Part shown: positions 32,285 through 41,409 of the stretch, one piece after another
How positions within the stretch are numbered: the first letter of the stretch is position 1
Layout of the letters: the number at the start of each line of letters is the position of its first letter
Source: a virus
Length of the DNA stretch: 64,000 nt
Strand: one strand, 5' to 3'
IMG/VR virus record: IMGVR_UViG_3300027791_000013
Span: 1-64,000 of that record
The notes under the pieces: model-generated
What the model saw: only the letters and a program-made list of their open reading frames with translations
What the model was told of the DNA's origin: nothing
The model's database searches: none
Translations under genes and position numbers: made by a program

Positions 32285-33130
32285 ATGCCTACTAAAATAT
32301 TAAATTCTGTTAATAATGCTATACGAGGGGTAACAAACCCGATTAATAGTATAGTGGGTGGTACTTTAGCGCAACCTGGTTTATCATTATTTGGTACAAA
32401 TTTACCCGGTACACCTTTAGTAAGTTTTAGAGATTCATTCTTACGTAGTTTAAGTCAATGGAATACATCTATACCTTTAAATACACAATTTATTGTTTTA
32501 ATAGACAATTTTCCTCTAGGTTTATCTACTCAAGTGTTAAGAGATCTAGAACCTGTGGTTAATTCAACCGGGTTTGATATTAATTTAGCCAAAGAAACTA
32601 CTTCTAATTTTAAAAATCAGGGTATGGTTGGTTGTATTTTTGCAAACCAATTTAATATTCCTGATGATCAAGTAGAGGCAGATAAAGCTACTATACTTAA
32701 TAATAGAGGATTTATACCAGGTTCAGTGATGAAAAATAGAAGTAATTTTGGTAATTTTAATTTAAGTTTAAGAGAGACTAATACTTCATTTGTTGATTTT
32801 GTAATTAGACCCTGGGTTATTATGGCATCTCATTACGGTCTAGTAGCTAGAAACCCTAATGATTTATCTGAAAGATTAAAAAATCCAAAGACTAATTTAA
32901 CAGTAGTCCAATATACGAGAAGTAAAGAAGGTTTATCTCAAATACCAAGAAAAACATGGAGATTTTATAATTGCGTACCTACATCTATCTCTACTAGAGA
33001 TTACGCTAATAATGAAGAAGAAGGAGTTAAAAACTTTAATACAACTTGGACATTTGATAATTACGAAATAAGTAGTAATTTATATCTTAGTGTTACTGAG
33101 ATGTTAAAAGCTATTAATCCTTTATTTTAA
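32285..33130 (+). CDS. 54: baseplate tail-tube protein, gp54-like
   Basis: Likely the tube initiator on the baseplate hub. Tube-fold features: FRDSFLRSLSQWNTSIPLNTQFIVLIDNFP, FANQFNIPDDQV, FNLSLRETNTSFVDFVIRPWVIMASHYGL and a C-terminal TWTFDNYEISS. T4 gp54 is 320 aa; this is 281. Order here (54, hub chaperone-like genes, 29, 48, 53, 27) keeps hub and tube genes together. A gp48 role for this protein is less likely because a better gp48 candidate lies at 36313. Confidence 0.7.
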   Translation: MPTKILNSVNNAIRGVTNPINSIVGGTLAQPGLSLFGTNLPGTPLVSFRDSFLRSLSQWNTSIPLNTQFIVLIDNFPLGLSTQVLRDLEPVVNSTGFDINLAKETTSNFKNQGMVGCIFANQFNIPDDQVEADKATILNNRGFIPGSVMKNRSNFGNFNLSLRETNTSFVDFVIRPWVIMASHYGLVARNPNDLSERLKNPKTNLTVVQYTRSKEGLSQIPRKTWRFYNCVPTSISTRDYANNEEEGVKNFNTTWTFDNYEISSNLYLSVTEMLKAINPLF

Positions 33131-33900
33131 TGAATTCATATTATTTCGACGACTACAAGATAACTGAACTTAGTTATTTTGAATACAAAAATCTAGTTAA
33201 AAATTTAATATCAGCTGAAGATCATAGAGTAGTAGATATATTTGAAGAAATAATAAATAATAAAGTCGAAAGCAAAACTGAATTAAATATAGGTAATAAA
33301 ATAAAAATATTATTACTATTAAGAAGTATTACTTTAGGAGAAGAAATAGAGTTAAATTTAAATAATAAACTATTTAAATATGATATTAATAAAATTGTCG
33401 ATAGTATTAAATTTAAAACTGAACAATTTAAATACAGATCTTTAATATTCAATGCACCAAAAAAGATTCATTATAAAAGTAAATTTGAATGTTTAATTGA
33501 CAATTTTTATAGCTTTGTAATTGATGGTAAAATAAAAATTATAGAAGAATATACATATAAACAGAAAGAGATATTACTGCAAAATTTAATAGGTTTTGAA
33601 ACCAAAGAATTAACTAATGAATTTAATGAGTATATATCAAATTTTTGTTTGAAATATATAGATGATGCTGAAATAAATTTATACGATATTAATTTATTAA
33701 AATTTATAAAAAGTTTATTTCAAATCGATCTTAATGAAATGTATGATATAGAATATAATATAATGAACCATTTAAAATTTGATCCAGCAGTTTTTAACAT
33801 GTATGGTTTACCAGAATTAAGAATTTTTCTTAACAAATTCATTAAAGAGCAGGAAGAAAGTAAAAAACAAACTAGTGGTAATAATGGGTTAACTTTATAA
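33130..33900 (+). CDS. hypothetical helical late protein, positional candidate for gp51-like hub factor
   Basis: Not recognised from sequence alone. It is a 256-aa, Lys/Ile/Asn-rich, largely helical protein without membrane segments. It lies in a TAATG overlap with the gp54-like gene and directly before the gp26-like gene. T4 gp51 (249 aa) is the hub-assembly factor next to gene 26, so a gp51 role is plausible by size and place only. Confidence 0.6.
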   Translation: MNSYYFDDYKITELSYFEYKNLVKNLISAEDHRVVDIFEEIINNKVESKTELNIGNKIKILLLLRSITLGEEIELNLNNKLFKYDINKIVDSIKFKTEQFKYRSLIFNAPKKIHYKSKFECLIDNFYSFVIDGKIKIIEEYTYKQKEILLQNLIGFETKELTNEFNEYISNFCLKYIDDAEINLYDINLLKFIKSLFQIDLNEMYDIEYNIMNHLKFDPAVFNMYGLPELRIFLNKFIKEQEESKKQTSGNNGLTL

Positions 33901-33908
33901 ATAACAGT

Positions 33909-34658
33909 ATGGATGATAATTTTAATTCACTTTTAAAACAGATAGAGTCAAATAAAAAGAACGTAGTAGCCTACTCACCGACTCTACAAGATGATATTGA
34001 ATTAAAATCGTTAACAGTTGACCAACAAAGTGTTATTTTGGATTCAATATCCGATATATCATTATTGCAGGTAAATCCTATATATCTAATTATTAAGTTT
34101 AATACTAATTTTAATAATATTATCAAACAAAATACTGATAATGAAGTTTTTGAAAAAATGACTTCAGTTGATAGAGCAAATATTATCATCTCATTTAGGA
34201 AAGAAATCTCAGATGAAATTGAGCAAGATGATGAAATTATAGATTTATCAAAGATTTTAGATCGTAATAAATCTATAGATATTATTGATTTTAACGAAGT
34301 TATTGAAAAAGATGGTTTTAAATTTAAAGTATCAGTACCATTGTTAAGTGAAGATACAATAGTAAATAAGATTTTATCTAAAAAATTAAAGGATAACCCA
34401 TCGTCAAGCAATTTAGTAAGTGATATTTATCTATATGAAATTTTAAAATTTGTAGATTCAATACAATTTGAAGATAATGAAGAGGTTCAAATTAAAAAAG
34501 ATTTTAAGAACTTACAGCTTTTAAAGAAAATTAATCTTTCTACACTTAGTCCAGTTATTAAGTTTATTGAAAAGGTTAGAAGCTATGAAGAAGAATTTAT
34601 AACGGTTCCTAGTAGCCAAGATAAATTATTACTTACACCAGATTTATTTGTAATATAG
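33909..34658 (+). CDS. 26: baseplate hub assembly protein, gp26-like
   Basis: The segment YSPTLQDDIELKSLTVDQQSVIL followed by helical repeats resembles the start of gp26-type hub assembly proteins in T4-like phages (a substrate beta strand, then 'LKSLTVDQ...' and a helical domain). At 249 aa it fits the size in marine T4-likes. The late box TATAAATA ends 5 nt before the ATG. It is followed by the tape measure gene, as expected for a hub/tape-measure block. Confidence 0.55.
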   Translation: MDDNFNSLLKQIESNKKNVVAYSPTLQDDIELKSLTVDQQSVILDSISDISLLQVNPIYLIIKFNTNFNNIIKQNTDNEVFEKMTSVDRANIIISFRKEISDEIEQDDEIIDLSKILDRNKSIDIIDFNEVIEKDGFKFKVSVPLLSEDTIVNKILSKKLKDNPSSSNLVSDIYLYEILKFVDSIQFEDNEEVQIKKDFKNLQLLKKINLSTLSPVIKFIEKVRSYEEEFITVPSSQDKLLLTPDLFVI

Positions 34659-34678
34659 TGGTGTAATTAAATATTTAT

Positions 34679-36274
34679 ATGGCCGATGTTACAATCTTAG
34701 AAGCTATATCTTTATTAACAAAAGTATCTGCAGATTCAAGCAGTATGATAAAGAAGCTATCTGATAGGATAGATAATGGTAGTACAGTTTCTAAAGGTAA
34801 AAAAGAAAAAAAAGAGCTAGTGCAAAAAGCTTCCCCGGTAATAGTAACTGATTTTGGTAAAGCAGCTGAAAAGGACCTAGCAAGATTAGGTGGTAATGCT
34901 GAAAAAGAAAGACAAAACACTGAAAAAGAAAAGAATAAAAATAGTAACCTTTTAAAATTATTAGGCTTAGCAGGAGCAGCTGCACTAGCAATGAAATTTC
35001 TTTTTGATGGTGAAGGTTTTACAGGCTTAGTTCAAGGCTTTCAAAATGCAGTAAAAACAGTGACTAAATTTGCTAGTAAAGTAAAGGGGCTTGTTGATGA
35101 TATTGGTAAAAGACTAGGTACATTTGCAGATGACGTTGGTAAAAGGGTAGGAACTTTAGTTGATAATATAATGGCTAAGACAGGTCAGTGGGCCGCTAAA
35201 GCTAAAACCGGTATTAAAAATGCTATGGATGATATCGGTAAAAAATTAGGTAGTTTTGGAGATGAAATAGTTAGAGGAGCGCAGAAAGCTATTAATAGTG
35301 TTAAAAATGTAGCTGGTAGAGTATCATCAGTGACTAAATCAGCTGTTACTGGCGTTGCCGGCGGGGCTACCGATGATGTTTTAAAAACTACTGCAAAAGT
35401 TGCTGCTAGAACAACTGGTAAAGGAGCAATAAACGCCATGACAAGTTCAATTTCACCGGGTATTCAAACACCGGGTAAACCAACAAGAACTGGAGGAGCT
35501 AGCCCAGTAAAGCCTGGTGGTCCAAGTAGACTTGATAATATAACGAAAAGATTAAAAGGTTTATTAGGTAAAATTAAACCTTTAAAACTTATGAAAGGTC
35601 TTTTAAAGAGTCCGTTTTTAGCTCCAATAGTTGAAACGTTTTTTACTATGGGCGACGTAAAAGGCTATGTTAAAGATTACGGAGCAGGTGAATTGTCATT
35701 AGATGAATTAAATAACAAGACTGGTACAAGATTAATACAGTCTATTACAGCATTATTAGGAGGGGCCGGTGGGGCTATGTTAGGTGGTATTTTAGGCTCA
35801 CCTATACCGCTTGCAGGAAATATCGCTGGGGCTATTATTGGTGGTATTCTAGGTGATGTTGGAGGTAGATTTGTAGGTAAATTATTAGCACCTGCTTTAG
35901 GTAAAAACGTATCAGGTTTAGGTGAATTTGCTTTATCATCACCACTATTTAAAATGCCAGAAATGGAAAATATTGAAGATGGTATTATTACTAGGAAGGG
36001 TAAAGTTATAAAACCATCTGCAGATGATACAATATACGCGATGAAAGATGGTGGACCTTTAGGAGAAGCGTTAAATAAAACCCCTAAAATGTTAGGTAGT
36101 TTAATAGATGTAGAAATAGATAGTCTTAAATTAATGCAGGAACAAAACTCATTACTTAAAGCAATTCTTGAAAAAACTGGTAGTATATCCCCTGCAGTTA
36201 ACATGCAAAACAATAAACAAACAAATTTTAACCAAAGTGGAGATACATTTAGATCTCTACAAATGGGATATTAA
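34679..36274 (+). CDS. 29: tape measure / tail-length determinator, gp29-like
   Basis: 531 aa, alanine-, glycine- and lysine-rich, as in phage tape measures. It has a charged N-terminal coiled part, a hydrophobic LLKLLGLAGAAALAMKFLF (about 93-111), repeated GKRLGTFADDVGKRVGTL units, and a second glycine-rich hydrophobic region LLGGAGGAMLGGILGS...GAIIGGILGDVGG (about 358-400) typical of tape measures that insert into membranes. The late box ATTAAATA is 5 nt from the ATG. It lies between hub genes and the gp48-like gene, as gene 29 in T4 precedes 48. Confidence 0.82.
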   Translation: MADVTILEAISLLTKVSADSSSMIKKLSDRIDNGSTVSKGKKEKKELVQKASPVIVTDFGKAAEKDLARLGGNAEKERQNTEKEKNKNSNLLKLLGLAGAAALAMKFLFDGEGFTGLVQGFQNAVKTVTKFASKVKGLVDDIGKRLGTFADDVGKRVGTLVDNIMAKTGQWAAKAKTGIKNAMDDIGKKLGSFGDEIVRGAQKAINSVKNVAGRVSSVTKSAVTGVAGGATDDVLKTTAKVAARTTGKGAINAMTSSISPGIQTPGKPTRTGGASPVKPGGPSRLDNITKRLKGLLGKIKPLKLMKGLLKSPFLAPIVETFFTMGDVKGYVKDYGAGELSLDELNNKTGTRLIQSITALLGGAGGAMLGGILGSPIPLAGNIAGAIIGGILGDVGGRFVGKLLAPALGKNVSGLGEFALSSPLFKMPEMENIEDGIITRKGKVIKPSADDTIYAMKDGGPLGEALNKTPKMLGSLIDVEIDSLKLMQEQNSLLKAILEKTGSISPAVNMQNNKQTNFNQSGDTFRSLQMGY

Positions 36275-36312
36275 ATTTGACTATAATTTTCCACCAGGAT
36301 TAAATATTTATA

Positions 36313-37488
36313 ATGCCTGACTTATACAGCTTTACGTTTGATGAAGATCAAATTTTACCAATACTAACAAGAGGTGGTGCAAATACAATAAACCCCTTTA
36401 GTTATACAGGTGATGGTAGAATATATGGTAAGATTAATAATAACTCTACAGACCCTATCGATGTAGTAACTGACTTTCCTTGGACTAAAAGCCCAGCAAC
36501 TTCAAGACAAGATGTACCGACTGTATATATAAAAGAAAAGCGATTATTAACTAACTCAACCTTGGCTAACTTCTTTTATAGTATATTAGCAGGAGCTGAA
36601 GTATTAGAAAGCGGTGCAGAGCGAATACAAAGCGGTACCATACAGGTAGGTGGCAATTCTCTTAACGTTTTCGATACATTAAGTGCTGCGGGTGTATCAT
36701 ACCCAGGGGTACAAGAAGCATTAGCTGATAAAGCTGCAAAATTTGGTACTGACGTTGAAAAGTATAAAGAGATGGCTACTGGGTTTCTTGATCAAGGTAA
36801 TCAAAAAGATAATATATTAAAACCCTATAACGGGTTATATTATACTGAAGATACAGGTTTTAAATATTTTTTACCTTACTTAAGTGACAATTACTTGGAT
36901 AATAATAATACATTTTCTGATGATTCACAAAAATTAGCAAGTTTAGAAAATATATCACAAACATTAGCAAAAGGTTTTGATGCAGTAAGAGGAGTTGCTT
37001 TTATGGATAAACCTGGTGTTTATGTTGAACAAAGTAAACAATTTCAGTTTGGCCAAGAAGGTAAAAGTTATGATATAACATTCCCGCTATTGAATACTGG
37101 TAATTATGAAGATATCAAAAGGAATTGGCAATTAATTTTCGGGTTAATATATCAAAATAAACCAGGTCGTATTAATAGAAACTTACTTGAATTACCAGTT
37201 ATATATGAATTTTTTATAGAAGGTATGGCTTATATGCCATATAGTTATATATCCCGGATTCAAGTAGATTTTATTGGTAATAGGAGAACGATGGGTATCG
37301 AAATACCTAGTTTTAACGATACCAGTGGTAATGAGTCATTAAATGACCGTACTACTATTAATACTATTATACCAGATGCGTATAACGTTAATATAACTTT
37401 TGAAGGTCTTAATAAAGAAACAAAAAATTTCTTAATACGCAGTTTAGGTAACCCAATAATTAAAGTTAGAGAAAGGGGAGTAGTATAA
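36313..37488 (+). CDS. 48: baseplate tube cap protein, gp48-like
   Basis: 391 aa (T4 gp48 is 364). The C-terminal half carries a tube fold: YDITFPLLNTGNYEDIKRNWQLIFGLIYQN and IQVDFIGNRRTMGIEIPSFN...IPDAYNVNITFEGLNKETKNF. The middle has a structural insertion. Gene order 29-48 matches T4. ATTAAATA at 36299-36306 lies 6 nt before the ATG. The 3' end holds an SD-like GGGGAG for the next gene, to which it is joined by TAATG. Confidence 0.7.
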   Translation: MPDLYSFTFDEDQILPILTRGGANTINPFSYTGDGRIYGKINNNSTDPIDVVTDFPWTKSPATSRQDVPTVYIKEKRLLTNSTLANFFYSILAGAEVLESGAERIQSGTIQVGGNSLNVFDTLSAAGVSYPGVQEALADKAAKFGTDVEKYKEMATGFLDQGNQKDNILKPYNGLYYTEDTGFKYFLPYLSDNYLDNNNTFSDDSQKLASLENISQTLAKGFDAVRGVAFMDKPGVYVEQSKQFQFGQEGKSYDITFPLLNTGNYEDIKRNWQLIFGLIYQNKPGRINRNLLELPVIYEFFIEGMAYMPYSYISRIQVDFIGNRRTMGIEIPSFNDTSGNESLNDRTTINTIIPDAYNVNITFEGLNKETKNFLIRSLGNPIIKVRERGVV

Positions 37489-37850
37489 TGGAAGGTAATT
37501 ATCAAAATAATATAATTGATCTAAAAAATTTAGATCTAACAAGATATGAAAATATATTTAAAGTTTACGGTACAGGAGATAAAAACTTTTATTTTTATAA
37601 TATAAATAAAAAAATATCTATACCAGATGATATGGATGAGAGATTATTCTATCACGTAGTTTTACCTAAAGGCATACCATTAACAACTTTATCTTATAAT
37701 GCATACGGTACTATCGATTTATGGTGGTTAATACTAATATTAAATAATATTACTAACCCAGTTAAAAAACTACCAGATGGTCAAAAAATAAGACTCTTAA
37801 AACCACAATATATTGAACAAATACTCGATTCAATCGAAAGTCAGTTATAA
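37488..37850 (+). CDS. 53: baseplate wedge protein, gp53-like
   Basis: 120 aa. The pattern YHVVLPKGIPLTTLSYNAYGTIDLWWLILILNNI (quoted in segments) and the LysM-like fold match gp53 family proteins, where a Trp-Trp and Asn are conserved. Gp53 is the wedge protein that links wedges around the hub. It is shorter than T4 gp53 (196 aa). It starts with a TAATG overlap and an SD-like GGGGAG, and joins gene 27 by another TAATG. Confidence 0.78.
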   Translation: MEGNYQNNIIDLKNLDLTRYENIFKVYGTGDKNFYFYNINKKISIPDDMDERLFYHVVLPKGIPLTTLSYNAYGTIDLWWLILILNNITNPVKKLPDGQKIRLLKPQYIEQILDSIESQL

Positions 37851-39424
37851 TGAGAAGTGATTATATTAGAAATAATTTAAACGGGGCAGAAGCTAAAGCT
37901 AATTCATATAAAATTGATAATCAATTTTACCATATAAGAGCTGTTTTAGTAAATCCGGATGGAGATAGAATAGATTTAACGAAAGGTGCCCTTTATAATA
38001 TTTCATTAACTGATGATTTATTTGATCCGTTTTTAAAAGCAGAAATAACGTTATATAATGATAACCATACGATTGAAAGGACGGTACCTACTTCTGTAAA
38101 TTATCAAAACGGTTATACGTTTAGAGGAGATGGTAGAGATGTTTTATTTTTAGAAATTATACCTTTAAAGAGTACAAAGAAAGATTATAAATTAGAAGAA
38201 TCAGCGGAATATAATACAGTTTTTTCATTAAGAAATCTATTTACAGTAATTGAAGATACCGATGTTAATATTGATGGTGTATTATATAAGAGATTAAAAT
38301 TATATGATTTAGATAAAAGGAAATTATTAGAAAAAAACGTTTATTTTAACTCAATTAATACAATAAATTTCAATGAAAGTAATACATTATCTGGTGTACC
38401 ACTCTTTAACTTAGATAATAATGAAAGAGCTAATAATACAGGTATAATGTTGAGAGAATTATTAAAATTTACATTAAAACAAGGAGATGATGATATTTTT
38501 TATATCGATAGGTCTTCTAGCGGGACAAGAAATATAAATTATATCGATTTTGAAAACGGTGCAACTTCTGTAAATTATAGTAGTAATACATATAAAAAAG
38601 CAATAGATGATTTTAACTATCTATATGATTTGCATGTTAGTAATTCAGACTCTAAAGATTTTAGTATACTAAAAAAGGATTATTTTACTGGTAAATATAC
38701 ATTAATAAATACAAAAAGTTTTTTCGATAGAGCTAATAATGGAAATGAAAACGGTCCATTTACAATTGAAAGGATTAATATTTCTGGTGCTGGTAATAAT
38801 AAAGTAAGTAATCAAGGAGGTAAAGCAGTTAAAAACACACCTCAATTTAATGAGAAAAGTCAAGCATTAAACGTTAAATTTTTTAATACTAGTTTCGATA
38901 TATTAAATGAAAAGGTTAATACTAAAATAGTACATGAATATAATTTTGAAGATAAAACGTTTAATATTCTACAAAAAGATAGTAATATAAATAACTCAAA
39001 AGAAAAATTTGATAGTTATTATGTACAAAATATGAGAGGTGAAAAACAACCTTACCCATCTCAAATTAACACCAATCTTAAAAAATTAAATTTTAACTAC
39101 GAAAATGTTTATAATTTATACGGTGACAACCAAGATATAAGGTTAAGTAAAGGTTTAAATAAACTTCTAAAAAATACTATAATGTCTAACTTAGGGGTTG
39201 AAGTTACAATAAAAGGCCAAATGCAAAGAAAAGCTGGTAAGTTTGTAACTATCGATCGATCTAGTTTAGACCCAAAAAATAAATTTGATGATAGATTTCT
39301 CGGTACATATTTTATAATTAATATTGAACATACCTTTATAAGAGATGATCTATATATTAATAAGTTGTTTGCAGTTAAAACTTATTATTTTGATGATTTA
39401 AAATTTAACGAAGATTTAGATTAA
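37850..39424 (+). CDS. 27: baseplate hub protein, gp27-like
   Basis: 524 aa. N-terminal beta-rich hub domain: ISLTDDLFDPFLKAEITLYND...IERTVP, then LFLEIIPLKSTK. The C-terminal part GVEVTIKGQMQRKAGKFVTIDR...FLGTYFIINIEHTF resembles the second tube-like domain of gp27/late-control-type proteins. At 524 aa it is longer than T4 gp27 (391), with an extra middle domain. TAATG overlaps on both sides place it in the 48-53-27 operon. It would sit on the gp5 spike trimer. Confidence 0.8.
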   Translation: MRSDYIRNNLNGAEAKANSYKIDNQFYHIRAVLVNPDGDRIDLTKGALYNISLTDDLFDPFLKAEITLYNDNHTIERTVPTSVNYQNGYTFRGDGRDVLFLEIIPLKSTKKDYKLEESAEYNTVFSLRNLFTVIEDTDVNIDGVLYKRLKLYDLDKRKLLEKNVYFNSINTINFNESNTLSGVPLFNLDNNERANNTGIMLRELLKFTLKQGDDDIFYIDRSSSGTRNINYIDFENGATSVNYSSNTYKKAIDDFNYLYDLHVSNSDSKDFSILKKDYFTGKYTLINTKSFFDRANNGNENGPFTIERINISGAGNNKVSNQGGKAVKNTPQFNEKSQALNVKFFNTSFDILNEKVNTKIVHEYNFEDKTFNILQKDSNINNSKEKFDSYYVQNMRGEKQPYPSQINTNLKKLNFNYENVYNLYGDNQDIRLSKGLNKLLKNTIMSNLGVEVTIKGQMQRKAGKFVTIDRSSLDPKNKFDDRFLGTYFIINIEHTFIRDDLYINKLFAVKTYYFDDLKFNEDLD

Positions 39425-40299
39425 TGGCTACTAATAAAAAAAATATTTTACCTGAACTATCTGATACCATCATAAATGGTAGTATCGATTTCTATGAAAG
39501 CAGTGAAGAATTGTTAAACATTTTTAAAGATACATCATTAGATGTTGTTAACTTTTTTATTAAATTAGATGAAACAAGAAGTTCAGATAATGCTCTCAAA
39601 GAATTAACTCAGAAATATATTGATTTAAATAATAAAAAATTATTAGTAAACAATGTCGAATTACCTAATAATTATAAGTTATATTTAAATGAAAAGTTTC
39701 AAAATTTATTATATATTTTTAAAGTATTTGTATTAAACAATGTAGATGACAAAGAAAAAAGTGTTTTTTCTAATTATTCTGATGATATAGGAATGACTTT
39801 AGAAATTAATCACAATTTAGGTTTATCGAATACCCCAATATTTGATATTTTTTATAATTTAGAATCCAATGGGTCTCCTATTACGATTCCACCTATAATG
39901 TACAATAAAGTAAGTAAGACAGTATTGAAAAACTTTAAAAAAATGTCTTTAAAAAATGATGCTTTATTAAAAAGAAATATGCGAAATATAGCAGGTTATG
40001 GTATTAAAAATATTTCTAAAACTGCTCATGGCTCTAATTTAGTTTATGATAATTTTATATCTGTAACTAAAAAAGAGATTACTAATGCAAAGACAAGTAA
40101 AATAATTCAAGTTTTTGGTGACAACCTAGGTGATCTGATTACGTTCTATAAAAATTTAAATATACGTCAGCAACCTGATAATAAAGCATATTTAGTTAGT
40201 TATGAAAATAATATTGAAGGTGTTCAAAACGTTTTAGATATCTTCAATAATAATATGTTCTCAACCACTACCATTAATAAGCCATTTTCAGGTTATTGA
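39424..40299 (+). CDS. hypothetical late protein after the hub gene, 291 aa
   Basis: Not recognised. A helical N-terminal half (LSDTIINGSIDFYESSEELLNIF, long helix) and a mixed C-terminal half. It is in a TAATG overlap with gp27, so likely a baseplate hub component or chaperone. It ends in a 7-nt overlap with the antisense gp16-like gene. No enzyme motifs or membrane segments are seen. Confidence 0.7.
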   Translation: MATNKKNILPELSDTIINGSIDFYESSEELLNIFKDTSLDVVNFFIKLDETRSSDNALKELTQKYIDLNNKKLLVNNVELPNNYKLYLNEKFQNLLYIFKVFVLNNVDDKEKSVFSNYSDDIGMTLEINHNLGLSNTPIFDIFYNLESNGSPITIPPIMYNKVSKTVLKNFKKMSLKNDALLKRNMRNIAGYGIKNISKTAHGSNLVYDNFISVTKKEITNAKTSKIIQVFGDNLGDLITFYKNLNIRQQPDNKAYLVSYENNIEGVQNVLDIFNNNMFSTTTINKPFSGY

Positions 40300-40754
40300 G
40301 TAGTTTCTACATCAGCATCTATTACCTTAGCATCATCTAATAATTGTTTTAACAATTCTTCTCTGTTTATAGTAAGCCCTACCCTCTCATTACTATGATC
40401 TTGTAATTCTTTCTTACTTTGTATATCCATTTCCTTTACTTGTATTTTAGCTTCATTTGCTTTATCTTGTAATAGAATTTTGTTTAAACTTTCAATAGCC
40501 GAAGCAGACGCTCCAATTAGTTTACTTAACGCATCGACATCTTTTGCATCCGGCGCTGAAGTAATAAATTGCTTTACATCCTCAACATAATCAACACTAC
40601 CTTTAATTAACTTTCCGGAATACTGCAATAGAAAATCTTCTAAATTTTCTTTATCTAAATTTAATTCTGGCTTGTCAAGTTCCTTTCTTGCGACATTAAC
40701 TCCTTTTAATTGCGAAAGTAAGTCATCTACTACAATATCTACATCATCATTCAT
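40293..40754 (-). CDS. putative terminase small subunit, gp16-like
   Basis: 153 aa. The central helical pair SGKLIKGSVDYVEDVKQFI...DALSKLIGASASAIESLNKIL resembles the gp16 coiled-coil core (helix, turn near a Ser-Pro/Asp, second helix), and the C-terminal part is charged and helical. T4 gp16 is 164 aa. Start set at 40754 (MNDDVDIVV), since the late box AATAAATA ends 7 nt before it; the TTG at 40760 is ignored. Gp16 being far from gene 17 and on the other strand is unusual, so the call is tentative. Confidence 0.6.
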   Translation of the reverse strand: MNDDVDIVVDDLLSQLKGVNVARKELDKPELNLDKENLEDFLLQYSGKLIKGSVDYVEDVKQFITSAPDAKDVDALSKLIGASASAIESLNKILLQDKANEAKIQVKEMDIQSKKELQDHSNERVGLTINREELLKQLLDDAKVIDADVETTQ

Positions 40755-40810
40755 TATCAAATATTTATTATAAAAGTTGAATAATTAAACTAATATAATA
40801 TAATAGAGAT
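40755..40810. promoter_or_regulatory. divergent promoters: late box (-) and TATAAT box (+)
   Basis: The minus late box AATAAATA (40762-40769) serves the gp16-like gene. On plus, TATAAT at 40799-40804 is 6 nt before the dUTPase ATG. It is an early/late divergent pair like that at 6025-6071. Confidence 0.6.
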
Positions 40811-41278
40811 ATGGAAGAAGAAGTTATAATTAAATTTGTTAAGACGCATCCTGATGCTAAACTACCTACCAAAGCCCATAACGATGATAATTGCTTTGAT
40901 TTATATTGTGTTGAGGATACTAATATAAAGCCGAGTAAGTGTAATCCAATTGGAAATGTAGAAATAGCCAGTGGTGTTGTACCGGTAGGTATTAAAGTAG
41001 CATATATTACACCAGGTTATGGGTTTGTTATTAAACCTAAATCGGGTCTTGGTTTTAAACATAACTTACAACCGCATTTAGGTGAAGTGGATAATGGTTA
41101 TAGAGGGGATTGTGCAGTAAAGATGTATAATTTTGGTGATAAAAGATATGTATTTGAAAAGGGTGATAAAGTAGCTCAGATTAAAATTGAAAAAGTTTAC
41201 GATACTACTATTAAGTGGGCTGATGAAGTAGAAGAAGCCAACCGTGGGGATGCTGGCTTTGGTTCATCTGGTAAATAA
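40811..41278 (+). CDS. dut: dUTP diphosphatase
   Basis: Hydrolyses dUTP to dUMP, keeping uracil out of DNA. Trimeric dUTPase motifs in order: 1, NCFDLYC (around residue 28); 2, PKSGLGFKHNL; 3, GEVDNGYRGD; 4, KGDKVAQIKIEKV; 5, RGDAGFGSSGK with the glycine-rich C-terminal P-loop-like tail. At 155 aa it is normal length. TATAAT is 6 nt upstream with no SD. The gene is an early-type island among late genes. Confidence 0.96.
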   Translation: MEEEVIIKFVKTHPDAKLPTKAHNDDNCFDLYCVEDTNIKPSKCNPIGNVEIASGVVPVGIKVAYITPGYGFVIKPKSGLGFKHNLQPHLGEVDNGYRGDCAVKMYNFGDKRYVFEKGDKVAQIKIEKVYDTTIKWADEVEEANRGDAGFGSSGK

Positions 41279-41290
41279 TAGGAACTATGA

Positions 41291-41301
41291 TATAATAAAT
41301 T
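41291..41301 (+). promoter_or_regulatory. TATAAT box upstream of the 35-aa gene and gene 44
   Basis: TATAAT at 41291-41296, 5 nt before the ATG at 41302. It would drive the 35-aa gene together with gene 44. Confidence 0.55.
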
Positions 41302-41409
41302 ATGGGAAAAGTAACAAGACAAAGAATAACTGAAAAAAAAGTCGGTAATACGAAGGTTAGGAAAACAGTAACTGTAACTATAACAAAGCCAACTAAAAGA
41401 AAAAAATAA
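41302..41409 (+). CDS. very small basic peptide, 35 aa
   Basis: A 36-codon frame (including stop) beginning MGKVTRQRITEKKVG and rich in Lys, Arg, Thr and Val, with an end PTKRKK and almost no acidic residues. Support for a real gene: TATAAT 5 nt upstream, an ATG start, and a TAATG overlap that joins it to gene 44. It is too short to recognise; possible roles are nucleic-acid binding or clamp-loader related. T4 gene 44 has its partner gene 62 next to it, but this is no gp62. Confidence 0.6.
   Translation: MGKVTRQRITEKKVGNTKVRKTVTVTITKPTKRKK

Noticed and set aside
34791-35439. Antisense frames inside the tape measure gene
   Set aside because: The repetitive Ala/Gly/Lys coding of the tape measure leaves the opposite strand open; no boxes precede the frames.
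35677-36213. 178-codon minus frame rich in Pro/Ser/Ile opposite the tape measure
   Set aside because: Composition is the mirror of glycine/alanine-rich coding; no late or early box and no SD.
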